Shown in pieces: positions 17,389-25,472 of a stretch of 64,000 bases of DNA. The stretch spans positions 62,001 through 126,000 of the forward strand of contig DLKC01000048.1 of NCBI GenBank assembly GCA_002478885.1, read 5' to 3'. The notes under the pieces are model-generated. The model saw only the letters and a list, made by a program, of their open reading frames with translations, made no database searches and was not told the origin of the DNA. Position 1 is the stretch's first letter. Each line of letters begins with the position of its first letter. Origin of the DNA: Chitinophagaceae bacterium UBA7600. GTDB lineage: Bacteria > Bacteroidota > Bacteroidia > Chitinophagales > Chitinophagaceae. The position numbers and the translations under genes are program-made.

Positions 17389-18165
17389 TTATGCTGTTGC
17401 GAGTATAAAACTGATTTCCGTTCCTTCATTTAACCGGCTTGCCAGATAAAACTGCGCTCCGATCAGTTCAGCTCTTTTACGCATGTTCTCCAGCCCTATT
17501 CCATAGAATGCTCCAACTGTGTCAAAACCCACTCCGTCGTCTTTTGCAATAATTTTTAATGTACTGTCAGCATACTGCAGTATGACCGTGATGTCCGTGC
17601 ATTGAGCATGCCTTAGGCTGTTTTGCAGAAATTCTTGTACAATACGAAGCACAATTTTTTTCTTTGTTTCATCTAATGGTATTTTAACCTGTGCGAACTG
17701 GCAGGTTACCCTGCATTTACCCAATGCATTTACGCGATCGCACTCTGTTTTTACCAGCGCTGATAGTTCGGTCTTTTGTATATAATCGCTGGTAAGTGTG
17801 CGGGAAAGGCTGCGCAATTCTGACAGTGATGTATTGATAATAGATCCTATCGTTGCTATTCTCTCATTAACAGCAGGATACTTGTTTTCGAAAGCAAGCT
17901 GCTGCGCATAGATAGAAGCCAGTGTAAGTTTTTGACCCACATTATCATGAATTTCCCTGCCAAGGTCCTGCATTGTCTGTTGTTGTATTTCAACCTGGGT
18001 AGCAAGCAACTCTTTTGCGTGTTGCTCTTCGGACATTTTCTTTTCAAGTTCATACTGTGCCCGTCTTTTCCTGTATTGAAACATAAAGGATATAATGCTC
18101 ACAATGAAGATGAGTATTATCACGCTTGTGAAAATCACAGATATTATGATCTCAGTCTGCCCCAT
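17389..18165 (-). CDS. NarX-type (HisKA_3) sensor histidine kinase, minimal
   Basis: A 258-residue kinase. One membrane helix (residues 5-30) is followed by a short coiled coil, the dimerisation/phosphoacceptor segment with His73 in GREIHDNVGQKLTLAS, and an ATPase domain with NSLRHA (N-box) and DDGVGFD plus GIGLENMRKRAELIGA (G-boxes). It has no periplasmic sensor domain, so it must sense through its membrane helix or a partner. Its first 22 coding bases overlap the end of the upstream membrane-protein gene, implying translational coupling and a likely functional pairing with that protein. Confidence 0.9.
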   Translation of the reverse strand: MGQTEIIISVIFTSVIILIFIVSIISFMFQYRKRRAQYELEKKMSEEQHAKELLATQVEIQQQTMQDLGREIHDNVGQKLTLASIYAQQLAFENKYPAVNERIATIGSIINTSLSELRSLSRTLTSDYIQKTELSALVKTECDRVNALGKCRVTCQFAQVKIPLDETKKKIVLRIVQEFLQNSLRHAQCTDITVILQYADSTLKIIAKDDGVGFDTVGAFYGIGLENMRKRAELIGAQFYLASRLNEGTEISFILATA

Positions 18166-18803
18166 TTAAATGCAGTTACAAAAGACAAATACATTAAATA
18201 ATTAAAGCCATAACTCAGGTAAGCAAAACTCATAAACAACTCTTTATACTGAGCGTATAGCCCATTGTAAATACCTTGAAATGGCAAGCTGCCCAGGTAA
18301 AATGATAACAACCCTGCACAAACCCAGAAAACAAAATTTGTTTTAAAGTGCAATATAGCTTTGCTGCCTGCGAGTTTAAAGAGAAACACCAGTATATATA
18401 TCACCAACAGTGTTACACCCAAAGTATAAGAATAAGAGAGAAACCAATGATGTTTATCTGACAGGAACACACTGTCAACTACGATGCCCAATATGTAAAT
18501 GAACGAACCAAACAACGGCAACCTTGCAGCTTTTGTACCGCTGAATTCTTTGTAAAACATGAAGTGAAAAAACAATATCTCCATTGGCACCACAATAAAA
18601 TCATACATTATTTTTTTTGGCCCATCCATGTGTGCATAAGTAAAATACTTACCTGTTAATTCGGCGATCACAATCACTGCCAGGTATATAGGAAACCATT
18701 TCCAATGGCTGTCTTTTATTTTGCTCCAATACAGGAAGCCGGTTACACAGGCAGCAGCTTCGCATATATTGAGCACAATCTTCAGGATATCTAAGGTTTG
18801 CAT
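18144..18803 (-). CDS. Polytopic membrane protein coupled to a histidine kinase
   Basis: A 219-residue protein from the ATG at 18803. Six or seven hydrophobic helices are predicted, including FPIYLAVIVIAELTGKYFTY, FIVVPMEILFFHFMFY, LFGSFIYILGIVVDSVFL, YTLGVTLLVIYILVFLFKLA and FWVCAGLLSFYLGSLPFQG. I do not recognise a named family. It has no transporter signature and no catalytic motif. Its 3' end overlaps the kinase start and its 5' end is 16 bp from the lipoprotein stop, so the four genes form one operon. A sensory role for the kinase is inferred from this context only. Confidence 0.7.
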   Translation of the reverse strand: MQTLDILKIVLNICEAAACVTGFLYWSKIKDSHWKWFPIYLAVIVIAELTGKYFTYAHMDGPKKIMYDFIVVPMEILFFHFMFYKEFSGTKAARLPLFGSFIYILGIVVDSVFLSDKHHWFLSYSYTLGVTLLVIYILVFLFKLAGSKAILHFKTNFVFWVCAGLLSFYLGSLPFQGIYNGLYAQYKELFMSFAYLSYGFNYLMYLSFVTAFKWGRLRS

Positions 18804-18819
18804 ACAGCATTTTTTATTG

Positions 18820-19557
18820 TTAGTATCCCGGGCCAGTAACGGAGCCATTACCGGGCGGTATCATATCCCCGTGATTTCCGACAGCATTTTGCGCGGCTGG
18901 CGGGAGATAATTTGCTGTTTGCGAAAGCATCAGTGATCTACTGCTTCCAAACGGAGCTATTGTATCAACAAACCATTGTGCCATACTAGTTGGCATAATG
19001 CAGCCATTGGTGGCCGAAGTGCCGGCACTCCAATGCCACGGATCAAAATCCCACTGTGTATTCGGGTTACCGGCATCCTGGAATGTTGGCACCATAAATA
19101 TTGTATGATGTTCTGCAAAACTGTTGGCGACAACATTTGCAGAGCTGTTATGGGGCAGAACTTGCAAATCCGGGTTGCTATTCATTGAAACATCGTCGGG
19201 ATACCTGGCATAATAAATCCGCACTCCCAGTTTTAGCTGGTTACTATTACAACCATTCTGGCAGGCAGCATTTTCAATGTTCCAGATAAAACCTTTTAAG
19301 CTCTCCAGGCTAAACCAAATACTGTTTGCATCAGGTACTGTTCCATGGTTCAAAGCCAGCAAGGGCTGATTTATGGTCTTATAATTCACAGAGATCATTC
19401 TCGCTGTAGTCGTAGTTAATCCCGGAAAAGGCACACCGGCATAACTTTTACATGGTGGGCAAGTGGCTGCATTTACCACGGCCTTCGTAGGCGCGCATGA
19501 TTGATAAATGATGATACTTAAAAACAGGATGTTTGTTGCGATGAGTAGTGTTTTCAT
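18820..19557 (-). CDS. Probable lipoprotein of unknown function, first gene of a signalling operon
   Basis: A 245-residue protein. The N-terminus MKTLLIATNILFLSIIIYQSC has a lipobox-like end at Cys21, so it is probably lipid-anchored in the envelope. The mature part has several cysteines (TCPPCKSY, AACQNGCNS) that could pair. Motifs I cannot assign to a family include SVNYKTINQPLLALNHG, KLGVRIYYARYPDD and EHHTIFMVPTFQ. It is the promoter-proximal gene of lipoprotein-membrane protein-kinase-regulator and might present or bind the signal. That is inference from position alone. It is divergent from the DUF1573 gene. Confidence 0.65.
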   Translation of the reverse strand: MKTLLIATNILFLSIIIYQSCAPTKAVVNAATCPPCKSYAGVPFPGLTTTTARMISVNYKTINQPLLALNHGTVPDANSIWFSLESLKGFIWNIENAACQNGCNSNQLKLGVRIYYARYPDDVSMNSNPDLQVLPHNSSANVVANSFAEHHTIFMVPTFQDAGNPNTQWDFDPWHWSAGTSATNGCIMPTSMAQWFVDTIAPFGSSRSLMLSQTANYLPPAAQNAVGNHGDMIPPGNGSVTGPGY

Positions 19558-19668
19558 TTTGTTGATTTTTTGTTTTTAAAAAGAGTTTAAAACTATAAAA
19601 GCCTGCGGAGATATTTCTCTATCCTAATATAAACATTCTGACCCGAAACCTCTGTTTTTTCCGAAAAC

Positions 19669-19749
19669 CCCTTTCCGGAAAGGGTTTCAGAGCACAACCA
19701 ATAATAACCCGTGTGACACTCCACATCATAATACCGTTAAATAACGGTA
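19669..19749. promoter_or_regulatory. Two palindromes in a 445-bp divergent region
   Basis: CCCTTTCCGGAAAGGG (19669-19684) is a perfect 16-bp palindrome. TACCGTTA (19732-19739) and TAACGGTA (19742-19749) are perfect complements two bases apart. They lie between the starts of the lipoprotein operon and the DUF1573 gene, where operators or an mRNA hairpin would be expected. No open reading frame is present from 19558 to 20002. The only other feature there is a dispersed-repeat half-unit. Confidence 0.45.
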
Positions 19750-19873
19750 GAGTTATCCCGTCCATAATCACTCTTTTTTCAGCTAATCGACGCTGGTAAA
19801 ACCCAATGCCCTGCTGCAGTTTTGTTTCGTGTTGCAGAGGATGAATATCCGGTTCAAAAAAATGAATAATGAT

Positions 19874-19924
19874 GAACCCGGCAACATCACTTCAAACTGG
19901 CTTCGTTGCGTCGCACACTTGTAC
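19874..19924 (-). repeat. REP-like half-unit, A type, reverse orientation
   Basis: A complete half-unit with tail GAACCCGGC from 19874 and an intact 20-bp motif GTTGCGTCGCACACTTGTAC at 19905-19924. It lies 79 bp before the DUF1573 start codon. Confidence 0.85.
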
Positions 19925-20002
19925 TTCCGGAATACAATTGAGCAATGAACCGAGCCTTGCTACGCGTGAAAACAAATCATTCATTAAAACAAAAAATCAC
20001 TT

Positions 20003-20392
20003 ATGAAAAAATTACTAAGCATCGTTATTGCTTTTGCCATCGCACAAGCAAGCATCGCGCAAACAAAAGTTCCAGATGTTGCCAAGTTCAGTTCAGCAAC
20101 AATAGACCTTGGCAAAGTAAAACAAGGCGAGCCTGTTTCTGCCATTTTTTCCATTACTAATATCAGCCAAAAACCATTGGTGATCGAACAGGCATCACCA
20201 GCCTGCGGTTGTACCATTGCTGACTATACCAAAACGCCCATTCCACCGGGCGAAAAGGGAATCGTAAAAGCCACTTACAATGCCACAGGTACCGGCACTT
20301 TTCACAAAGCGATCACTGTGAAGTTCGCCGGTGTCAATGAAACCCAAACCATCTTGCTAAACGGTGAAGTCGTAGCGCCCAACAAAGAATAA
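20003..20392 (+). CDS. Exported DUF1573 protein
   Basis: A 129-residue protein with signal peptide MKKLLSIVIAFAIAQASIAQ. The mature region is the single immunoglobulin-like DUF1573 domain: FSSATIDLGKVKQGEPVSAIFSITN followed by the ACGCTIADYTKTPIPPGEKG signature with its CxC pair, then GTFHKAITVKF. These domains occur widely in Bacteroidota periplasmic proteins and have no proven activity. It is 29 bp upstream of the Cys-rich-repeat T9SS gene in the same direction, so the two are probably co-transcribed. Confidence 0.88.
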   Translation: MKKLLSIVIAFAIAQASIAQTKVPDVAKFSSATIDLGKVKQGEPVSAIFSITNISQKPLVIEQASPACGCTIADYTKTPIPPGEKGIVKATYNATGTGTFHKAITVKFAGVNETQTILLNGEVVAPNKE

Positions 20393-20421
20393 CCCATCTA
20401 AAACATCAAAAACCTTACAAC

Positions 20422-23067
20422 ATGAAAAAGATTTTTATTACCTGTTGTGCGATAGTCACTTTGTGTAGTGCACACGCACAGAACCAAAATCATTGCGTCC
20501 AGCAGTTATTGTTTGATGACTTTAATAATCCACCAGCCTGGACACCAATACCGGCAACAGGAAATGCAAATTCAATTAGCGGAGGCAAATTTAATTTTAA
20601 TAGTACGCCAGGCGCCGGGTATAACCGGCAATACCAGTTTGTGCCAAATTTATCTGTCAACTCGCAGGCAATTTTTGGGAGAATTAAATTGTTTGTCAAC
20701 AGCGGAAACGCGCCAGGCCATCACATTCTAACGCTGTACGAAAACGGGCCTTTCGATCCCGTTTCACTTGACGCTGGTGGTGGTTATGCCCCCACACTTA
20801 ATGACGCCATTATCGTTGACCTCACGGCACAGTATGGACCTGCAACGGCGACCTCAAATCCTAGTCCGACAGACCCATCTAATCTCTGGCAATTCAATCT
20901 GAGGTATAAGCAAGGAACAAATCTCGTAACCTGTCCAACAAAAATTAATATCCCGGCGTTACAAACACCTTACTACATCCAACTGGAAAGAGGCGGAAAT
21001 ATGTTAAAGCTTAGCGTCTTTTCTGACCCTGGTTATACGACACATATTCCGGGATCACCTATTTGTTTCCCGATTACCGGTACGCTTAAGCCATTAAGTT
21101 TTGTAAATCTCGGCGTTTATACATGGGCAAGCGCATTCAGAATTCTTAATGCTCAATTAGATTCGCTTTCCATTTGCAGCGGGACAGATCTGGTTGTGTG
21201 CACCCCAGCTTGTGACACATCCTGTCATCTCACGTTAACATCGGGAGGCAGTTCCGGCACATCGCTTTCATGTGGAAAGACACTAAAAATGAAATGCAAC
21301 AAAAAATATAATCTTACTCCTTCGCTGAGTTGCGCCGGCAGTGCTGTGACGGGGACCTCGCTCACCGATAACTATGGCAATACTCCATTTTGGGCAACTA
21401 CTTTTATCTCCAATAATGGTAGCGGCACGCTATCTGTTCCCGGTGGTATTCAGCCTGGAAATTATACACTCACTTATTATTATGGCAAAGGTGGCAACAC
21501 CTGCGACTCCTGCAAATTCACCTTGAAAATAGATTGCCAATGCAACTGCACCCTAAATACGACTGTTAGCATAAATAGCATTAAGACCAATTTGCAATGT
21601 GGTGATACTACATCACTAACATGTAAAACCAAATACAAATTCACCAGATCATTAAAATGCCGGGGAGATAGTATCACCCAGGTTACGGCAGTACAGTTTC
21701 ATGATGTTTCCGGCAATACCCCTGCATGGGCTAACCCATTCATAACAAACCTGGGAAATGGTATACTTAATGTACCCACCAATGTTAGCGGCATTTATTC
21801 ACTTACCTATTATTGGGGTTCATATGGCAGCACCTGCGATTCCTGCACCTACTACCTGAAAATTAACTGCTGTGGAAATTGCAGCTTCAGTCTTACTATA
21901 GACGGCGGCTCCATCGCCAATGCGCACCCAAATTGTGGAGACACTATTAAAGGTATGCAATGCACAGGTCACTATTATTTCAACCCGGTATTAACCTGTG
22001 ATTCATCAACTACCAATTCGGCTATAACAAGTGTAAGTATAAAAGACGCTCTCAATAGCACGCCTGCATGGACCGTTGGATTTAGTGGCACCGGTAATCT
22101 TAACATACCAACGGGCGTAAGCGGTCTATATACACTCAGTTATTCCTGGGGTTCTAACGGCATTGCCTGCGATTCCTGTAAATATTACCTGAACATTACC
22201 TGCTGTGATGCGAGTTGTAAGCTTAGCGGAACAATCAGGCCTTTACGATTAAGAGTTCCTCAGCCCTATAATTGCGGAGATACGGCATCCGTCTCCTGTA
22301 ACAATAGTTATGATTTTGTGCAATCATTAAAATGCAATATCGATACCGTCGCACACCTTGTAAGTATGACGCTTACTGATCCTCTCGGCGCAGTCCCGTC
22401 CTGGGCAACAGCATTCGTGGCGAACTTAGGCAATGGCACGCTTACGATCCCAACAGGTATCAACAGTGGAATATATACGCTTACTTATAAATGGGGAACG
22501 AACGGACTGCTCTGCGACTCGTGCAAAATGTATTTAAAGGTTACCTGCTGCGCCAGCTTCTACGCAAGTGCCGGACCAGATATTGCTGCATGCTGCGGCG
22601 GCGCCCAATTCAATGCTGTGGCATCCGGAGGCATCGCTCCTTATACTTACTCATGGACTCCCTCAACGGGGCTTTCGAATGCTGCTATCGCCAATCCCAT
22701 CTGCACTTTATCCGGGACGTATACCGTTACAGTTAAAGACGCTTATGGATGCGTAGTTACCGACCAGGCTGTGGCAACCATCGCAACAGGTTCCGGGAGT
22801 TGCTGCCGTAATACTGTTGTGGAAGAAAGTATCAGGACAACGATCACGGTCTCCCCCAACCCAACTACCAATAGTTTTAAAATAGCGGGTTTAAAAAATC
22901 GAATCGCTTCTTTGGATATCTTCAATTTCCAGGGTGTCAAAGTTGAACAGCATCAATTGGTTACTGACGGAAATAGTTTCGGCACACGATTACCAAAGGG
23001 GATTTACATGTTGCATTTTACATTTAAAGATGGCACAACGCAATTACTGCAACTGATCAAAAATTAG
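20422..23067 (+). CDS. T9SS type A secreted protein with four Cys-rich tandem repeats
   Basis: An 881-residue protein with signal peptide (MKKIFITCCAIVTLCSAHAQ). Residues 25-255 form a beta-rich domain. From residue 268 (21223) to about 712 (22557) four repeats of about 110 residues occur. Each has CG-D/K-T then a Cys, SLxC, a W-A-T/N-x-F-like patch, a P-x-G/N-V-like turn, YxLTYxWG and a closing CDSCxxYLxIxC. A SprB/PKD-like repeat (YTYSWTPSTGLSNAAIANP) follows. The C-terminus (ISPNP-like VSPNPTTNSFKIAGL, then LPKGIYMLHF) is the type A sorting signal for type IX secretion. The even cysteine spacing suggests disulfide-stabilised surface modules. Ligand unknown. Confidence 0.85.
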   Translation: MKKIFITCCAIVTLCSAHAQNQNHCVQQLLFDDFNNPPAWTPIPATGNANSISGGKFNFNSTPGAGYNRQYQFVPNLSVNSQAIFGRIKLFVNSGNAPGHHILTLYENGPFDPVSLDAGGGYAPTLNDAIIVDLTAQYGPATATSNPSPTDPSNLWQFNLRYKQGTNLVTCPTKINIPALQTPYYIQLERGGNMLKLSVFSDPGYTTHIPGSPICFPITGTLKPLSFVNLGVYTWASAFRILNAQLDSLSICSGTDLVVCTPACDTSCHLTLTSGGSSGTSLSCGKTLKMKCNKKYNLTPSLSCAGSAVTGTSLTDNYGNTPFWATTFISNNGSGTLSVPGGIQPGNYTLTYYYGKGGNTCDSCKFTLKIDCQCNCTLNTTVSINSIKTNLQCGDTTSLTCKTKYKFTRSLKCRGDSITQVTAVQFHDVSGNTPAWANPFITNLGNGILNVPTNVSGIYSLTYYWGSYGSTCDSCTYYLKINCCGNCSFSLTIDGGSIANAHPNCGDTIKGMQCTGHYYFNPVLTCDSSTTNSAITSVSIKDALNSTPAWTVGFSGTGNLNIPTGVSGLYTLSYSWGSNGIACDSCKYYLNITCCDASCKLSGTIRPLRLRVPQPYNCGDTASVSCNNSYDFVQSLKCNIDTVAHLVSMTLTDPLGAVPSWATAFVANLGNGTLTIPTGINSGIYTLTYKWGTNGLLCDSCKMYLKVTCCASFYASAGPDIAACCGGAQFNAVASGGIAPYTYSWTPSTGLSNAAIANPICTLSGTYTVTVKDAYGCVVTDQAVATIATGSGSCCRNTVVEESIRTTITVSPNPTTNSFKIAGLKNRIASLDIFNFQGVKVEQHQLVTDGNSFGTRLPKGIYMLHFTFKDGTTQLLQLIKN

Positions 23068-23080
23068 CGTGTCCTTTATT

Positions 23081-23111
23081 AAAAAAGCAGGGTATTGTTC
23101 CCTGCTTTTTT
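23081..23111 (+). terminator. Strong rho-independent terminator
   Basis: AAAAAAGCAGGG (23081-23092) pairs perfectly with CCCTGCTTTTTT (23100-23111) around a 7-base loop. It lies 14 bp after the stop of the Cys-rich-repeat gene. Confidence 0.92.
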
Positions 23112-23192
23112 GTTGATTAAAACCCGCGCAAACCAGCGATTGGCAGAATCGTATTGCAACCGACCCACGCGTATAAAAGTACCGCCATGAAA

Positions 23193-23252
23193 GTGGAACT
23201 GTGAACCGAGCGTGGCAACAGCCGATGCCATGAAATACTATTGCTTGTAACA
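23193..23252 (+). repeat. Degenerate REP-like half-unit
   Basis: The core is eroded (GTGGAACTGTGAACCGAGCG, then GGCAACAGCCG). The downstream part, GCCATGAAATACTATTGCTTGTAAC, closely matches the tail of the intact copy at 25422 (GCCATGAAATACAATAGCCGG). A possible eroded left arm lies near 23150. The rest of 23112-23365 shows nothing else. Confidence 0.5.
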
Positions 23253-23365
23253 TCATTTTTCGTGACTACTCCCCTCCTGGATAAAACTGAAAATCTTATG
23301 TGTGTTCTTCCATTAGACCGCGTGGAAGGAAGGCAAAATAAAACCGGTTGTCGCTATCTTTAATC

Positions 23366-24667
23366 ATGCGATCTTATTTCAATTTGAAAGAGCAGGGCAC
23401 AACAATACAAAAAGAAGTTATTGCCGGCATCTCCAGTTTCCTTGCTACGGCATATATTATTGTTGTGAATCCCTCCATTCTCAGCCAAACAGGTATGCCG
23501 TTTAGTGGAGTTCTAACAGCCACGGTGTTGGTATGTTTTTTTAGTTCTCTCCTGATGGGACTTTATGCAAAGAACCCGGTTATAGTTGCGCCGGGCATGG
23601 GATTGAATGCCTTTTTTACTTACACGGCTGTAATGGGTATGGGCGTTGCCTGGCAAACGGCATTGGGCGCGGTTTTCTGGTCGGGTATTTTCTTTTTGTT
23701 GTTATCGGTGTTTAACATCCGCACCTTTATTGTGCAGGCAATACCAAAAACATTGCGGTATGCCATTGCCGTTGGTATTGGTTTATTCATTACACTTATT
23801 GGTTTAAAGAATGGTGGATTTATTGTTAGCAACGATGCTACCTTAATTACCCACGCTGCAATTAATCCTTCGCTGCTGATCTTTGTCGCAGGGTTATTAC
23901 TAACCGCCATTATGCTGGTGCGCAAAATAAAGGCAGCGATACTCATCGGCATTGTTATTATCACCGTATTTGCAACTGGCATCGGCAGATTTTGGAATAA
24001 TGCCACGCCCATCGTAAGCTTTAATGGTGTTTTTGCGGCACCTGATTTTAGTTTGCTAGGCCAGCTCGATCTTTGGGGCTCCCTGCACTTGTCTGTACTG
24101 CCTGTAATTTTCGCATTTGTATTTACCGATCTCTTTGACAGCCTTTCAACACTTGTTGGTTTATCTGAAGCCGCGAATCTTGTAGATGAACATGGCGATC
24201 CACGCAATATCAAACGCGCATTGATTACCGATGCTGTTGCGACCACCATTGCCGGTCTTTTAGGAAGCAGCCCGGGCACGGCTTATATTGAGTCGGCCGT
24301 TGGCATAGAACAGGGCGGACGCACCGGTTTAACTGCGGTGATTGCGGCATTACTTTTTCTTCCCTTTCTTTTTTTGGCGCCATTACTCAGCATGGTTCCA
24401 GCCATTGCCACTGCGCCTGCGCTGGTTTTAGTGGGCGCATTTATGGTGCGCCCGGTAACGAAGATCAACTGGCAAATGACAGAGGAAGCCATACCTGCCT
24501 TTATCGCGATGGCGCTGATACCATTTACCTACTCCATTACACAAGGAATTCTTTGGGGCTTTCTTAGCTGGACTATTATTAAACTGGCTGCAGGCAAGGG
24601 AAAAGAGTTATCATTCACATTAATCGTTATCGATTTGTTTTGTGTACTTGCATTGTGGTTGGGATAA
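23366..24667 (+). CDS. AzgA-type (NCS2-like) purine permease
   Basis: A 433-residue inner-membrane transporter from the ATG at 23366; a TTG 18 bp upstream is in frame but unnecessary. About 12-14 membrane helices are visible. KEVIAGISSFLATAYIIVVNP, NPVIVAPGMGLNAFFTY, FVFTDLFDSLSTLVGLSE and GSSPGTAYIESAVGIEQGGRTGL are signatures of the adenine/guanine/hypoxanthine permeases of the AzgA/PbuG group, which take up purine bases with protons. It is monocistronic. A purine nucleoside phosphorylase gene occurs 16 kb away and could act in the same salvage route. Confidence 0.92.
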   Translation: MRSYFNLKEQGTTIQKEVIAGISSFLATAYIIVVNPSILSQTGMPFSGVLTATVLVCFFSSLLMGLYAKNPVIVAPGMGLNAFFTYTAVMGMGVAWQTALGAVFWSGIFFLLLSVFNIRTFIVQAIPKTLRYAIAVGIGLFITLIGLKNGGFIVSNDATLITHAAINPSLLIFVAGLLLTAIMLVRKIKAAILIGIVIITVFATGIGRFWNNATPIVSFNGVFAAPDFSLLGQLDLWGSLHLSVLPVIFAFVFTDLFDSLSTLVGLSEAANLVDEHGDPRNIKRALITDAVATTIAGLLGSSPGTAYIESAVGIEQGGRTGLTAVIAALLFLPFLFLAPLLSMVPAIATAPALVLVGAFMVRPVTKINWQMTEEAIPAFIAMALIPFTYSITQGILWGFLSWTIIKLAAGKGKELSFTLIVIDLFCVLALWLG

Positions 24668-24681
24668 TAAAAAAGCATTTT

Positions 24682-24729
24682 GAACCCGGCTGTTGTGGCT
24701 GTAGCGACTTCGTTGCGTCGCACTCTTGT
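24682..24729 (-). repeat. REP-like half-unit, A type, reverse orientation
   Basis: The tail GAACCCGGC begins at 24682 and the core GTTGCGTCGCACTCTTGT lies at 24712-24729. It sits between the convergent stops of the permease and the metzincin-like lipoprotein. Confidence 0.82.
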
Positions 24730-24808
24730 GCTGCTGCACTAATCTGAACCAACAATAGAAAGAAGCATTGTAAAACAAATTAGGGACGGTACGTCAGTCA
24801 ATTTTATT

Positions 24809-25333
24809 TCATTTTCCCCATCCAGGCACAGGAGTGGCAGGATCAAAGAGTTCATCAAGATAATAATCGCGCTTATATAACTGGTTGCAGGAATCATCTA
24901 TAGGATATGCGCATGGAGAATAAAGTGTAAGATCATCAGGATACATAATACTTTTTGCATCACCGTTTGGCAAGCGCAATTCAGTGTGTTCCCTACCTAA
25001 TATGCAATGCCCCAACTCATGGAAGATAAGTGTTTCTAATTGGCTGCTGTTTTGCCAGCATTTGATGTTTGGATTTATGGAAATGATTTTTTGAATATCA
25101 TTTTTGGAAGAAGTAACATTTGAATTTGCACAATAAATGCCAGAGAGAGAAGAATCATACATTATTATGAGATTGTTGACGGTAATAGTATGACCTCGTT
25201 GTAACGCTGCGGCAACAAAACTATCTACACAAGGCTGGAATTCAGGAGGTATATTAAGTACTGGTGTAAAATTGTTTTCCCTCTGGCATGCATACATGAA
25301 AACAATGCAGGCAATACAAATTTTTTTAACCAT
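24809..25333 (-). CDS. Putative metzincin-type metalloprotease lipoprotein
   Basis: A 174-residue protein. The N-terminus MVKKICIACIVFMYAC has a lipobox ending at Cys16, so it is probably a lipoprotein. The zinc motif His105-Glu-Leu-Gly-His109-Cys-Ile-Leu-Gly-Arg-Glu-His116 fits HExxHxxGxxH exactly. A Met-turn candidate, SIMYP (Met130), follows 14 residues later. This is the minimal metzincin layout, with Glu106 as general base. The catalytic domain is small (about 130 residues) and several cysteines could form disulfides. I do not recognise a named family. It is flanked on both sides by facing half-units of the dispersed repeat. Confidence 0.72.
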   Translation of the reverse strand: MVKKICIACIVFMYACQRENNFTPVLNIPPEFQPCVDSFVAAALQRGHTITVNNLIIMYDSSLSGIYCANSNVTSSKNDIQKIISINPNIKCWQNSSQLETLIFHELGHCILGREHTELRLPNGDAKSIMYPDDLTLYSPCAYPIDDSCNQLYKRDYYLDELFDPATPVPGWGK

Positions 25334-25421
25334 ACATGCTGCTTTGTGAAATGTGGTAATATTTTTTCTGATGAAAATAGTTTATGTTGATGAAACAATG
25401 TCTGCCGCATTTTGTTGTGGC

Positions 25422-25472
25422 GTACAAGTGAGTGACACAACACTGCCGCCATGAAATACAATAGCCGGCAAC
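25422..25472 (+). repeat. REP-like half-unit, B type, forward orientation
   Basis: GTACAAGTGAGTGACACAAC at 25422-25441 is followed by GCCGCCATGAAATACAATAG and the tail CCGGCAAC ending at 25472. The half-unit ends exactly next to the stop codon of the downstream GMC oxidoreductase gene (25473-25475, reverse strand). Confidence 0.88.

Noticed and set aside
24682..24729. The dispersed repeats as ordinary rho-independent terminators
   Set aside because: The motif has no U-tract, occurs in divergent as well as convergent gaps, and its orientation does not follow transcription direction.
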